From the NCBI RefSeq assembly GCF_018882415.1, contig NZ_JACVOL010000001.1, positions 520,253-584,252 of the forward strand: a stretch of DNA of 64,000 nucleotides, read 5' to 3'. This document shows positions 26,549 to 34,959 of this stretch, one piece after another. The position numbers and the translations under genes are program-made. Below the pieces are notes generated by a model that saw only the letters and a list, made by a program, of their open reading frames with translations, made no database searches and had not been told where the DNA came from. The stretch is from Polynucleobacter sp. 86C-FISCH. Lineage in GTDB: Bacteria > Pseudomonadota > Gammaproteobacteria > Burkholderiales > Burkholderiaceae. The first letter of the stretch is position 1; the number at the start of each line of letters is the position of its first letter.

Positions 26549-28744
26549 TTAAAGACTCTTCTTGGTCCGAGCCTGATGCAGCTTTCTATAGCTGTCAATT
26601 AGGCGATGGTGCCTATCAAGTCCCTCTAACCGCATGCTAGTTGGCGTTAATCCGAAGAAGCGAACGCTGCCATCGATAGAGCCAAGCACGGCATCCATAC
26701 GAACATCACCATACATCCGGCGGAAGTTCACTTCGTAATCAGCCATTTCAAGCTCATCATCTAGTAAGACTTTCAAGGCCGCATCCATTGCTTGGTAAAA
26801 CAATTTGCGTTCGACCGTATTGTCGTTGTACTGCAGAAAGGCGCCTACTAAGTCATGCGCCTCTTCATACTGTTTTAAAGCGAGTTGAATCAGCAGCTTT
26901 AATTCAAGCACTGTTAACTGACCCCAAACGGTATTCTCATCAAACTCGATTCCGATGAGCGTAGCGATATCACCGTATTCATCAAGCTCATTATTTTCTA
27001 AGCGCTCGAGTAGCGATGTTAAGCAAGCGTCATCCAAGCGAGATAAATTCAGAATATCTTCACGGAATAACAATGCTTTGTTGGTGTTATCCCAGACAAG
27101 ATCTTCGATTGGGTAGACCTCAGAATATCCTGGCACCAAAATTCTGCAGGCAGTTGCCCCTAACTCGTCATATTCAGCTACATAGACTTCTTTACCAAGC
27201 TCTTTGAGAATGTCAAATAAAGTTTCGGCTTCTTTAGCATTGAAATCCTCACCCTTGCTCGAGAAATCCCAATCAACAAATTCATAATCGGATTTTGCGC
27301 TGAAGAAGCGCCAAGAAACGATGCCACTGGAGTCAATAAAGTGTTCTACAAAGTTATTAGGCTCAGTTACTGCTTCACTTGAAAATGTAGGTGGAGGCAA
27401 ATCATTCAAACCCTCCAAGCTACGTCCCTGCAATAACTCCGTCAGACTTCGCTCTAGAGCAACCTCTAAACTAGGGTGCGCACCAAAAGAGGCAAACACA
27501 CCACCCGTGCGCGGGTTCATCAAAGTGACACACATCACTGGGTAGATACCGCCAAGCGATGCATCCTTTACCAAAACCGGAAAGCCCTGATCTTCTAGAC
27601 TTTGTATACCCGCCAAAATGCCAGGATATCTAGCCAAGACTTCCTGCGGCACATCTGGAAGCGCTATTTCACTTTCCAGAATTTCTCGCTTAACTGCTCT
27701 CTCAAAGATTTCTGATAGACACTGAACTTGGGCTTCGGCAAGCGCATTACCTGCACTCATACCATTACTCACGAAGAGATTTTCAATCAAGTTCGACGGA
27801 AAATAGACTGTCTTACCATCAGATTGACGCACATAAGGCAATGAACAGATACCACGCTGCGCATTTCCAGAATTGGTATCCACCAAATTAGATGCGCGCA
27901 ACTCGCCGTCTGGGTTATAGATGTTTAGGCAGTACTCATCTAGAACTTCTGTCGGCAACGCATCCTTCTTGCCAGGCTTAAACCATTGCTCATTGGGGTA
28001 ATGCACAAATTCCGCATTCGCAATATCCTCACCCCAGTAAGCGCCCGCATAAAAATGGTTATTACTCAGACGCTCAATGTATTCGCCCAAAGCAGATGCC
28101 AGCGCACTCTCCTTGGTTGAGCCTTTGCCATTGGTAAAGCACATTGGTGAATGTGCATCACGTATATGCAGGGACCAGACATTGGGAATGAGATTGCGCC
28201 ATGAGGCGATTTCAATCTTGATGCCGAGGTTTGCGAGCAATGCCGACATATTGGCAATCGTTTCTTCCAAAGGAAGATCTTTACCAACAATATGTGTACT
28301 AGCGCCTGCATTTGGTTTTAGGGTCAGCAGACTCTGTGCATCGGCGTCTAGATTTGCGACCTCTTCAATAACAAAATCAGGTCCTTCCTGCACTACTTTC
28401 TTAACTGTGCAGCGCTCGATAGAACGTAATATACCTTGGCGGTCTGCAGCAGAAATATCTGCCGGCAATTCAACTTGAATCTTAAAGATCTGTTTGTAAC
28501 GATTTTCTGGGTCAACAATATTATTTTGCGAGAGGCGAATATTCTCTGTAGATAAATTACGAGTCTCGCAGTACAGCTTCACAAAGTAGGCAGCGCACAA
28601 CGCTGATGAAGCCAAGAAATAATCAAACGGTCCTGGCGCAGAACCATCACCCTTGTATCGAATAGGTTGATCGGCAATTACCGTAAAGTCATCGAACTTA
28701 GCTTCAAGACGCAGCTTGTCGAGAAAATTGACCTTAATTTCCAT
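26549..28744 (-). CDS. OsmC-YcaO fusion protein
   Basis: This 731-residue protein joins an N-terminal OsmC-like domain (about residues 1-135) to a YcaO domain (about 180-560) and a helical C-terminal part. C50 and C112 are placed as the peroxide-reactive cysteine pair of OsmC proteins. YcaO domains activate amide backbones with ATP; E. coli YcaO assists RimO in beta-methylthiolation of ribosomal protein S12. No precursor peptide, dehydrogenase or RimO gene lies nearby, so a housekeeping YcaO role is more likely than natural-product synthesis. I choose the ATG at 28744 rather than the TTG at 28768. Confidence 0.88.
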   Translation of the reverse strand: MEIKVNFLDKLRLEAKFDDFTVIADQPIRYKGDGSAPGPFDYFLASSALCAAYFVKLYCETRNLSTENIRLSQNNIVDPENRYKQIFKIQVELPADISAADRQGILRSIERCTVKKVVQEGPDFVIEEVANLDADAQSLLTLKPNAGASTHIVGKDLPLEETIANMSALLANLGIKIEIASWRNLIPNVWSLHIRDAHSPMCFTNGKGSTKESALASALGEYIERLSNNHFYAGAYWGEDIANAEFVHYPNEQWFKPGKKDALPTEVLDEYCLNIYNPDGELRASNLVDTNSGNAQRGICSLPYVRQSDGKTVYFPSNLIENLFVSNGMSAGNALAEAQVQCLSEIFERAVKREILESEIALPDVPQEVLARYPGILAGIQSLEDQGFPVLVKDASLGGIYPVMCVTLMNPRTGGVFASFGAHPSLEVALERSLTELLQGRSLEGLNDLPPPTFSSEAVTEPNNFVEHFIDSSGIVSWRFFSAKSDYEFVDWDFSSKGEDFNAKEAETLFDILKELGKEVYVAEYDELGATACRILVPGYSEVYPIEDLVWDNTNKALLFREDILNLSRLDDACLTSLLERLENNELDEYGDIATLIGIEFDENTVWGQLTVLELKLLIQLALKQYEEAHDLVGAFLQYNDNTVERKLFYQAMDAALKVLLDDELEMADYEVNFRRMYGDVRMDAVLGSIDGSVRFFGLTPTSMRLEGLDRHHRLIDSYRKLHQARTKKSL

Positions 28745-28837
28745 GGGAATGATTCCAAAATAGTGCAAATAATGATGTGAGCACCATTATCCATCGCAAT
28801 GTCATTCAGGCACTGGCGCTAGATCAAGTTACCTAAA

Positions 28838-29491
28838 TCAGTCCAGCAAATGACCAGTCTTTACAAAAATAGTGCAGCCTTCTTTACTAAAGGGCTGATG
28901 CAGGCTCATATGAGGACTTCTAATCCAGGAGCCAGCCGGGTAGCGCCCATGCTCATCTTCAAATACGCCATCCACTACAAAAATTTCCTCGCCACCATAA
29001 TGCTTGTGGGGATTGAAATAGGTTTGAGGCGCCCATCGCACTAAAGTCGATCCGCTACCCTGTGTCATTAAGGGCATGACATTGAGGCCGGGAACCATCC
29101 CCTGAAACCAAGGGGCAGTTTTCGTATTGACTATCTCTTGCTCGACTTGATCTGGGCCAAGGTGTCGCAACTTAACAAAAAGAGTGCAGCCAGACTGGCT
29201 GAATGGTGCATGTGAAGATCCAGGCGGGTTCATCATATAAGTGCCAGCAGGATAATCGCCTGTCTCGTCACTAAAGACGCCGTCTAAAACGAAGATCTCT
29301 TCACCAAATTCATGGGTATGCGTTTGAAATTTGGATCCCGGTTGATAGCGAACAATTGAGGTTGCCTTTGCTACCTCATCACCCATGCGATCAAGCATAC
29401 GTCTCTCTACCCCTGCCTCTGGGCTAGAAACCCAAGGTAGGTCATGGTGGTTAATGACAACTCTCTTACTGTAATCGGAGTGGATATTCAC
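28838..29491 (-). CDS. ChrR-like double-cupin protein
   Basis: This 217-residue protein holds two tandem cupin domains of the ChrR-cupin type. GEEIFVLDGVFSDETGDYPAG and GGEEIFVVDGVFEDEHGRYPAG are clearly repeats of one another. ChrR is the zinc anti-sigma factor of the RpoE singlet-oxygen response; its C-terminal half is such a cupin. Here the N-terminal zinc-binding anti-sigma domain (Hx3Cx2C) is absent and the cupin is doubled, so this is not a classical anti-sigma factor. The start is a GTG. It is divergent from the SDR/photolyase region. Confidence 0.82.
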   Translation of the reverse strand: MNIHSDYSKRVVINHHDLPWVSSPEAGVERRMLDRMGDEVAKATSIVRYQPGSKFQTHTHEFGEEIFVLDGVFSDETGDYPAGTYMMNPPGSSHAPFSQSGCTLFVKLRHLGPDQVEQEIVNTKTAPWFQGMVPGLNVMPLMTQGSGSTLVRWAPQTYFNPHKHYGGEEIFVVDGVFEDEHGRYPAGSWIRSPHMSLHQPFSKEGCTIFVKTGHLLD

Positions 29492-29642
29492 TTATTGCAT
29501 TTCTGATCTATAAACAGGAGTAAGAATAGCAAGCAAATGAAGGGTTTGCTTGAAAGAAAATTTTGCCGCGCACGCTCAGACGCGATCTGCGCTAAAGTCT
29601 CTTCAATCCATCCCATTTATTGAATTTCCTCAACAGAGCAAC

Positions 29643-30338
29643 ATGAGCTTACTTCCTAACCCCTTTCGTGCATTAGTTATTGGCTCTTCTGGAACCATAG
29701 GCTCTGCCTTCATGGATCTCTTAAAAGCTAACCCCGCATGCACAGAGGTTGTTGGCATTCATCGCCATTCTGAGTTTCCAATTGATTATCAAAATCTGGA
29801 ATCTATTGAATCCTGTGCAGCCGCACTTTCCCAGTTGGCACCTTTTCAACTCATCATTAATACCATCGGGGTTTTGCATACGAATAAGTGGATGCCTGAA
29901 AAAAGACTGGATGATCTCAATTCAGAACAGCTCATGGAACTCATGACAGTCAATGCGATTGGTCCGGCACTAACGATTCGTCACTTTTCAAAATTACTGG
30001 ATCCCAAAAATAGCATCATGGTGACTCTGTCAGCAAAAGTAGGCAGCATTGAAGATAACCGTCTTGGTGGTTGGTATAGCTATCGCGCCTCTAAGGCTGC
30101 ACTCAATATGTTGGTGAAGACAACATCGATCGAATGGGGACGCACAAAACCGAATACCGCATTAATCGCAATGCATCCCGGCACTGTGAATTCTAGACTC
30201 TCAAAGCCATTTCGTGGCGAGCAGATTGGCAGGCCTGCAGATCAAGCTGCAGCTGAGATGTTTAATGTGATTGAACGTCTTCAAAAAGAAGACACCGGAA
30301 GCTTTCTGACTTATTCGGGTGAAAAGCTGCCTTGGTAA
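29643..30338 (+). CDS. SDR family protein, C-factor-like
   Basis: This 231-residue short-chain dehydrogenase-like protein has the nucleotide motif GSSGTIG and the catalytic YSYRASK. The late MHPGTVNSRLSKPF segment is typical of the C-factor (CsgA-like) SDR group. I prefer the ATG at 29643, because the Rossmann fold begins about 10 residues later; a TTG at 29550 would add 31 residues without similarity to the family. In other proteobacteria this SDR type often sits beside photolyase and ChrR genes. Substrate unknown. Confidence 0.82.
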   Translation: MSLLPNPFRALVIGSSGTIGSAFMDLLKANPACTEVVGIHRHSEFPIDYQNLESIESCAAALSQLAPFQLIINTIGVLHTNKWMPEKRLDDLNSEQLMELMTVNAIGPALTIRHFSKLLDPKNSIMVTLSAKVGSIEDNRLGGWYSYRASKAALNMLVKTTSIEWGRTKPNTALIAMHPGTVNSRLSKPFRGEQIGRPADQAAAEMFNVIERLQKEDTGSFLTYSGEKLPW

Positions 30339-30365
30339 AGGAATAAACGCCCCCCCCTTTAAACT

Positions 30366-31625
30366 TTAGGGCGCATTTAACCACTTTGATCGATAAGTGC
30401 CATCAGGATCATGATCCTGAGCTTGCTTCTTCACATTAAATGGGCGCCCTCCGCGCGGATCTGTGCCTCGCCCTGCTATGTATAGCCAATTACCCTGGTT
30501 GCTATACACATCATAGTCAACCAACTGAGATTCAAACCAAGCAGCGCCAGCGCGCCAATCGCCTTTCATGTCATAAATCCAGTAGCTCGCCACTACTTGA
30601 CGCATACGATTGGATAAAAATCCGGTTTGTTGGAGCTCGCGCATGCCAGCATCAATAAAGTCATCTCCCGTAGAACCAGAACTCCATTGTTGAAATTTCT
30701 TTTCATTAAAACTATTGAGCTCTTTATCAATCAAACCTTGAGGTCGATAAAGCTTGCTCCCATACTTAAAGTGCAGAAAACGGAAATAGTCTCTCCACAA
30801 TAATTCAAACCACAGCCAATAAGTTCCGTCATTAGCGCCGTATGTTGACTCATAATTTTTTAGCTTCTGCACGATTGTTCTTGCCGAGCAACTGCCAAAA
30901 GCCAACCATGGAGAAAACTTACTGGAATAGTCCATACCGATTAATTGATTACGAGTTTGCTTGTAGGTATCTGGCAAGCGACGCTCAAAGTACTGATCTA
31001 GATGGGCTAAAGCACTCAGCTCTCCACCATTAAAAAGAGATTCGACTTGCTTGGGTAATAAATCTTCCTTTGGATTAGTCGGAATATTCATCAGTGGCAA
31101 TGGAGGAATGTGAGCTGGAGCAGAAATCGGCTCTGCATAGGAAAGATTTCTACGCTCAACCTCCTGTCGGAATTTAGTAAATACATCCGGCATCTCCTGC
31201 AAATCAAATGGCAAGTCCTTGGGATCAAGCATGCTTGATTGCCAAAATTGCCTGATATTGAAACCCAGATTCTTAATTACATCTACCTCTGCAAGTTCCT
31301 CTGGAGCTTGGATTTGCTCGCAATATATAGAGTCAAATGACACTTGCTCTCTTAGTGATTGAAAAACCTTTGATGGCTCACCACTGAGCTCTAGCAAATT
31401 AGAGCCCCTGGCAATTAATTGATGACGTATTTCATCTAACGATTGCTGTAAAAATTCTCTAGAGTGCTTGGCAAGTCGAGGAAATCCCCAGCTGGTTAAA
31501 CCATCATTGCTATCTGGATGAATATAGATTGGTAAAAGATGCTTGGCTGATGCGCATGCTTCCTTAAAGCCGGGGTTATCTTCCAATCGAAGATCATTTC
31601 TAAACCAATAGACGATGGTAGACAT
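30366..31625 (-). CDS. DASH-family cryptochrome/photolyase
   Basis: This 419-residue flavoprotein opens with WFRNDLRLEDNPGF, the photolyase N-terminal domain. It ends with GRGTDPRGGRPFNVKKQAQDHDPDGTY, the hallmark of the DASH subfamily. The FAD region includes FLSNRMRQVVASYWIYDMKGDWRAGAAWFES. DASH proteins repair cyclobutane dimers in single-stranded or looped DNA using blue light. It is slightly short for the subfamily. It converges with the SDR gene and starts 8 bases after the exonuclease-nuclease gene, so they probably share a transcript. Confidence 0.92.
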   Translation of the reverse strand: MSTIVYWFRNDLRLEDNPGFKEACASAKHLLPIYIHPDSNDGLTSWGFPRLAKHSREFLQQSLDEIRHQLIARGSNLLELSGEPSKVFQSLREQVSFDSIYCEQIQAPEELAEVDVIKNLGFNIRQFWQSSMLDPKDLPFDLQEMPDVFTKFRQEVERRNLSYAEPISAPAHIPPLPLMNIPTNPKEDLLPKQVESLFNGGELSALAHLDQYFERRLPDTYKQTRNQLIGMDYSSKFSPWLAFGSCSARTIVQKLKNYESTYGANDGTYWLWFELLWRDYFRFLHFKYGSKLYRPQGLIDKELNSFNEKKFQQWSSGSTGDDFIDAGMRELQQTGFLSNRMRQVVASYWIYDMKGDWRAGAAWFESQLVDYDVYSNQGNWLYIAGRGTDPRGGRPFNVKKQAQDHDPDGTYRSKWLNAP

Positions 31626-31633
31626 GGCGCTTC

Positions 31634-33028
31634 TTAACTAAGATGAATCACTTGGTTTTGATATTGTCCGGCTAGTGCTTTTTTAACGATCTTATAAATA
31701 TCAAGATCGAATTCAGCATCGCCAGCACTTTTGAGTTCAGTCAACTCATCCTCATTGATAGCGGTACCCAAGTAGCACCATTTATCCAAAACAATCATTT
31801 CTCCGTTGTCTTTGATGGCTATTGGGCCCTTGTAAGGCCAAACCTGCACCCTATACAACTCCATTGCCGTCCTTAATTGCAGATTATGCATTTCGGTAGG
31901 CATGATGCCAATGCATGCGCCACCGCATTGCTTTACTTGATATCCAAAGCAGGCTTTTCCATCAACCGCTTTTTCAAGCCCCAGCAATACTTCGCATAAG
32001 CGGTATTTTTTTGCAATCGCCTTTAGATAGGAGTTGGCCTCTCTTTTGTTGTAAAACAAACCAAAAAGATTGTCTTGAAGACCAGGCATGAGATCTTTGT
32101 GGTTCACAAGCGTTGGCTTTAGCGCCCCATTGGCATCTTTATCAAGGCTCCATGCGCAAAGATCTCTTGATCGACGAAGCTTTATATTCATACTGGGCAT
32201 GCGCTCTTTAATAAGCTTAGACTCCAAGATTAAAGCTCCTAGCTCTCCACTAGTTTCAATCCAGTCAATATCTCTTACCTGCAAAGATAATTTCATTTCC
32301 TTGCGCTGCGTTAACGAGCCTTGAAAGTGCCCCATCACTCTACTTCGCAGGGAAATACTCTTGCCAATATATAAAGGGGTTCTATTTTCTCCATAAAAGA
32401 TATAACACCCAGGCGCATCAGGTATTGAGTCAATTAATTCCTGATCGATATTCGGTGGCAGACTTGCATTTCCCACTAACTGATTCAGAGCCTCCAGCAA
32501 ACGCTCCTTACCAACTGCTCTCTCACAAATTTGCCAAAACTGAAAAAGTAAGTCTGCGTCGCCAAGCGCCCTATGTCTAGCACTGACAGTCAAACCATGC
32601 TCACGAATGATGGTATCTAGGTTGTGACGAGCTTGGTTAGGAAATAGGAGTCTTGAGAGTTTGACGGTACATAGGACCTTGGGCTTGAAATCCAAGCCTA
32701 TTCTTTTAAAAGAGGCCTTAATAAATCCATAATCAAAGCGCGCATTGTGGGCAACAAATATCTTACCTTCGAGCTCTGCCTTTAGGTCTCTGGCTATTTC
32801 TTCAAAGCCAGGTTTGTCAGACACCATTTGTGGGGAGATACCAGTGAGTCTTTGAATATTTTGCGGAATATAGACATGGGGGTTGATTAAGCTCTCCCAG
32901 ACAGCAACTCCGTTATTAGAAAGCGTTTTAATGCCTATTTCTGTAATGCGATCTCTGTCAAAATTCGAACCTGTTGTCTCGATATCAACAAAAGCAAGTG
33001 TTGGATAGTCGATCGATTGCTTATTCAT
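31634..33028 (-). CDS. DEDD exonuclease fused to a GIY-YIG nuclease
   Basis: This 464-residue protein combines a DnaQ-like 3'-5' exonuclease (DIETTG at residues 15-20, HNARFDY near 94-100, HRALGDADL near 152) with a UvrC-type GIY-YIG domain (CYIFYG...LYIGKS near 208-223). The layout is that of the Cho-like exonuclease family of proteobacteria. It would act in DNA excision repair or 3'-end trimming. It lies just upstream of the photolyase gene, so the pair forms a small repair cluster. Confidence 0.9.
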   Translation of the reverse strand: MNKQSIDYPTLAFVDIETTGSNFDRDRITEIGIKTLSNNGVAVWESLINPHVYIPQNIQRLTGISPQMVSDKPGFEEIARDLKAELEGKIFVAHNARFDYGFIKASFKRIGLDFKPKVLCTVKLSRLLFPNQARHNLDTIIREHGLTVSARHRALGDADLLFQFWQICERAVGKERLLEALNQLVGNASLPPNIDQELIDSIPDAPGCYIFYGENRTPLYIGKSISLRSRVMGHFQGSLTQRKEMKLSLQVRDIDWIETSGELGALILESKLIKERMPSMNIKLRRSRDLCAWSLDKDANGALKPTLVNHKDLMPGLQDNLFGLFYNKREANSYLKAIAKKYRLCEVLLGLEKAVDGKACFGYQVKQCGGACIGIMPTEMHNLQLRTAMELYRVQVWPYKGPIAIKDNGEMIVLDKWCYLGTAINEDELTELKSAGDAEFDLDIYKIVKKALAGQYQNQVIHLS

Positions 33029-33081
33029 AACATTAGAGAATCAGGCAATGAGAGGGTACTAGGCCCCCTTCAACCCAAGCT

Positions 33082-33651
33082 TTAACTTGGGCTGCGATCC
33101 AGAAAGTTTGCAAAGTCAAATACAGAATTAGGCCCACGCGGGACCTCTTCCACTTTTTTAAACTGCGCCTTCACCACTTTTTGAACCTCACCCTTTTGTC
33201 TTTTTTCTTTCTTAGAATCAAGAGGAGCATAAACAGTTCTCTCAGGTGCTTTTTTTATATCACTAAAGCTGGGCACATAATCTTTGATGGTAGATGCCAA
33301 GGTGACGTTGGCCATACAACCAAGCATGTAGGCCTCTAAGGATTGGTAAAGCTCTTTGGCAATATCGGATAACTCTACCTTACGCTTTTTAATTAGATTC
33401 ATGGCAAGCACGATATCTTTTATCGTAATCAAGCCAGGATCTTGAGAAAGTACATATCCGCCTCTTCGGCCCTTGGTGCCCTTTACAAACCCCGACTCCC
33501 TTAAGGGTCGCAATAAAAGTTCAATACGGCTAATTGATAGTTTTTGCCTTTTTGCAAGCTCAGGAACAGGCACTGGTTGGCCATTAACTGAATGGCTGGC
33601 TATGTCTACCAGAGTATTTAGAGCCGCTTTTGCTGCTTTAGTGAGGTCCAT
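33082..33651 (-). CDS. Rrf2-family-like transcriptional regulator without the iron-sulfur cysteines
   Basis: This 189-residue protein has an Rrf2-type winged helix: LTKAAKAALNTLVDIA, the helix-turn-helix ELAKRQKLSISRIELLLRPLRESGFVKGTKGRRGGY, then a dimer helix. Family members such as IscR bind a Fe-S cluster with three cysteines. Here only C112 is present in that area, so a cluster is unlikely. A basic, low-complexity C-terminus (about residues 140-175) is also unusual. It lies 53 bases upstream of the exonuclease gene on the same strand and may regulate that unit. Confidence 0.85.
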   Translation of the reverse strand: MDLTKAAKAALNTLVDIASHSVNGQPVPVPELAKRQKLSISRIELLLRPLRESGFVKGTKGRRGGYVLSQDPGLITIKDIVLAMNLIKKRKVELSDIAKELYQSLEAYMLGCMANVTLASTIKDYVPSFSDIKKAPERTVYAPLDSKKEKRQKGEVQKVVKAQFKKVEEVPRGPNSVFDFANFLDRSPS

Positions 33652-33740
33652 GTTGAACTTAGCAAAGATGTTAGATTGGGTCTAGTATCAGACTGATTCC
33701 AACTTTTTGCTGCAGCGCACTTCTTAACCCTATTTGTCCC

Positions 33741-34232
33741 ATGGTTGAAAGCACTAAAGACCAATACCAATTTGCTAATCGATTTTTGCGATTCATCTCC
33801 CACCTATTGTTTGGAGCAAGCATTGCGCAATTTTTTAGCTGCTTAAGCGCCTATTTGTTCATTGGTGATGCGCAAGCAGCAGGCATGCTAGCGCACATAC
33901 TGATACAGCATTTGTCTTATTACTTATTAGGCTGCACTTTTATAACCTTAAGCCTTGCCAATGTTCTTATCAAAAGAGGGCAGCATGGCCTCAGGGTAAT
34001 TCGTATTCCCGCTCTTTTGCTGATCTTAGTTACCACAATCAGCAGCTTTCTACTGATACCCCGTATGGATTACTTGCGAGAGACCGCACTACTGGATGGC
34101 ATGCCGGTAGCACTCTCTCCGTTTGCTAGTTATTTTGCGATTTTGAATGGGCTGACCTTTGCCCTGGTAATCACTCAGATAATTTGCAGTGGATTAATGG
34201 CGTGGCGCCTTAGCAAACCACGATCAACCTAG
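33741..34232 (+). CDS. Four-helix membrane protein of unknown function (DUF4149-like)
   Basis: This 163-residue protein has four hydrophobic segments at about residues 18-40, 52-75, 88-108 and 130-155. The loop LIPRMDYLRETALLDGMPVALSPFASYFAILNG recalls DUF4149 membrane proteins, but the similarity is loose. There is no signal peptide beyond the first helix and no catalytic motif. It is divergent from the Rrf2-like gene and its last 9 bases overlap the convergent DUF2244 gene. Function unknown. Confidence 0.65.
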   Translation: MVESTKDQYQFANRFLRFISHLLFGASIAQFFSCLSAYLFIGDAQAAGMLAHILIQHLSYYLLGCTFITLSLANVLIKRGQHGLRVIRIPALLLILVTTISSFLLIPRMDYLRETALLDGMPVALSPFASYFAILNGLTFALVITQIICSGLMAWRLSKPRST

Positions 34233-34652
34233 GTGGCGCCTTACTGCGGCAATGAGCGGCAACTGCTGTTCTTGCCTGATGAATTGACCGATCTCCACAC
34301 GTAAGTTTGATTGGCTAATAAAGAAGGTTTTTGCATCTTCAAGAGGAGCTTCTATTTTTGCCCACTGAGTGTTGAATTCATAAACCTTTTCTTTGTAGCC
34401 AATAAATTTTTTAACAATCAGGCGTTTGCCATCGATCTCAATAGTTTCGCTATCAAGTGCATGCCGGCAATAAATCAAAAATCCGATCGTTACCGCACCA
34501 ATTTCAACAATCGTAAAAATCGGAATAACCCAAACTCCCGCCAGAAGAAAGCCGATTGCGACTACAAAGGAGAGGCATACCAAAGCGATATAAAACTGCA
34601 GCAGCTGCTTTGGAGTCAGCGCACAGTTTCTTCGCATTTGCCAAATCTTCAT
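34224..34652 (-). CDS. DUF2244 membrane protein
   Basis: This membrane protein (142 residues from the ATG at 34652) matches DUF2244: RRNCALTPKQLLQFY at the start, two hydrophobic helices, then a soluble part ending VEIGQFIRQEQQLPLIAAVRRHLG. In many betaproteobacteria the family sits near cytochrome oxidase genes, but its role is unknown. A GTG at 34721 would extend the N-terminus over the upstream small ORF; the ATG leaves a 25-base gap and is preferred. It probably shares a transcript with that small ORF. Confidence 0.75.
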   Translation of the reverse strand: MKIWQMRRNCALTPKQLLQFYIALVCLSFVVAIGFLLAGVWVIPIFTIVEIGAVTIGFLIYCRHALDSETIEIDGKRLIVKKFIGYKEKVYEFNTQWAKIEAPLEDAKTFFISQSNLRVEIGQFIRQEQQLPLIAAVRRHLG

Positions 34653-34677
34653 ACCAAGTCCAATTGCAAGAGATGAG

Positions 34678-34824
34678 TTACTTGTTTTTTCGCTCTTGTG
34701 CTTTTGCCAACTGGTCAGCACTTCTTTGCTGAAAGTCGACCATGCTGTGGTAACCCATTTGATAGCACGGGCAATGCTTCCCTAATATCCAGCGGGCAAG
34801 CTTGATGCGTAGTTTTTGTACCAT
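34678..34824 (-). CDS. 48-residue conserved-looking small protein with a CPCYQ motif
   Basis: This short ORF encodes a basic 48-residue protein. It has an amphipathic start (MVQKLRIKLARWILG), the motif HCPCYQMGYH in the middle and a helical, charged tail. A strong ribosome binding site, GGAG seven bases before the ATG at 34824, supports translation. It lies 25 bases upstream of the DUF2244 gene and probably shares its transcript. Its two cysteines and two histidines could bind a metal or form a disulfide; no function is known. Confidence 0.6.
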   Translation of the reverse strand: MVQKLRIKLARWILGKHCPCYQMGYHSMVDFQQRSADQLAKAQERKNK

Positions 34825-34959
34825 TTTGGATCTCCAAGAATTGAACGTCTAATGTAAACGGAAATTGCGTTTATTGCTGGCCGTGGATACAAACATGAGG
34901 GGATTTCAGAGGTTCGGTAGCCATCAGCAAAAAGTATTCAAATCCATTACATTGATTAC

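Noticed and set aside
26549-28744. YcaO-dependent RiPP natural-product cluster
   Set aside because: No precursor peptide, partner E1-like protein, dehydrogenase or exporter lies nearby. The OsmC fusion is of the housekeeping type.
30348-30357. Run of eight C residues after the SDR gene as a phase-variable tract
   Set aside because: It lies outside any coding region, just after a stop codon and before a convergent gene end. No promoter spacing depends on it.
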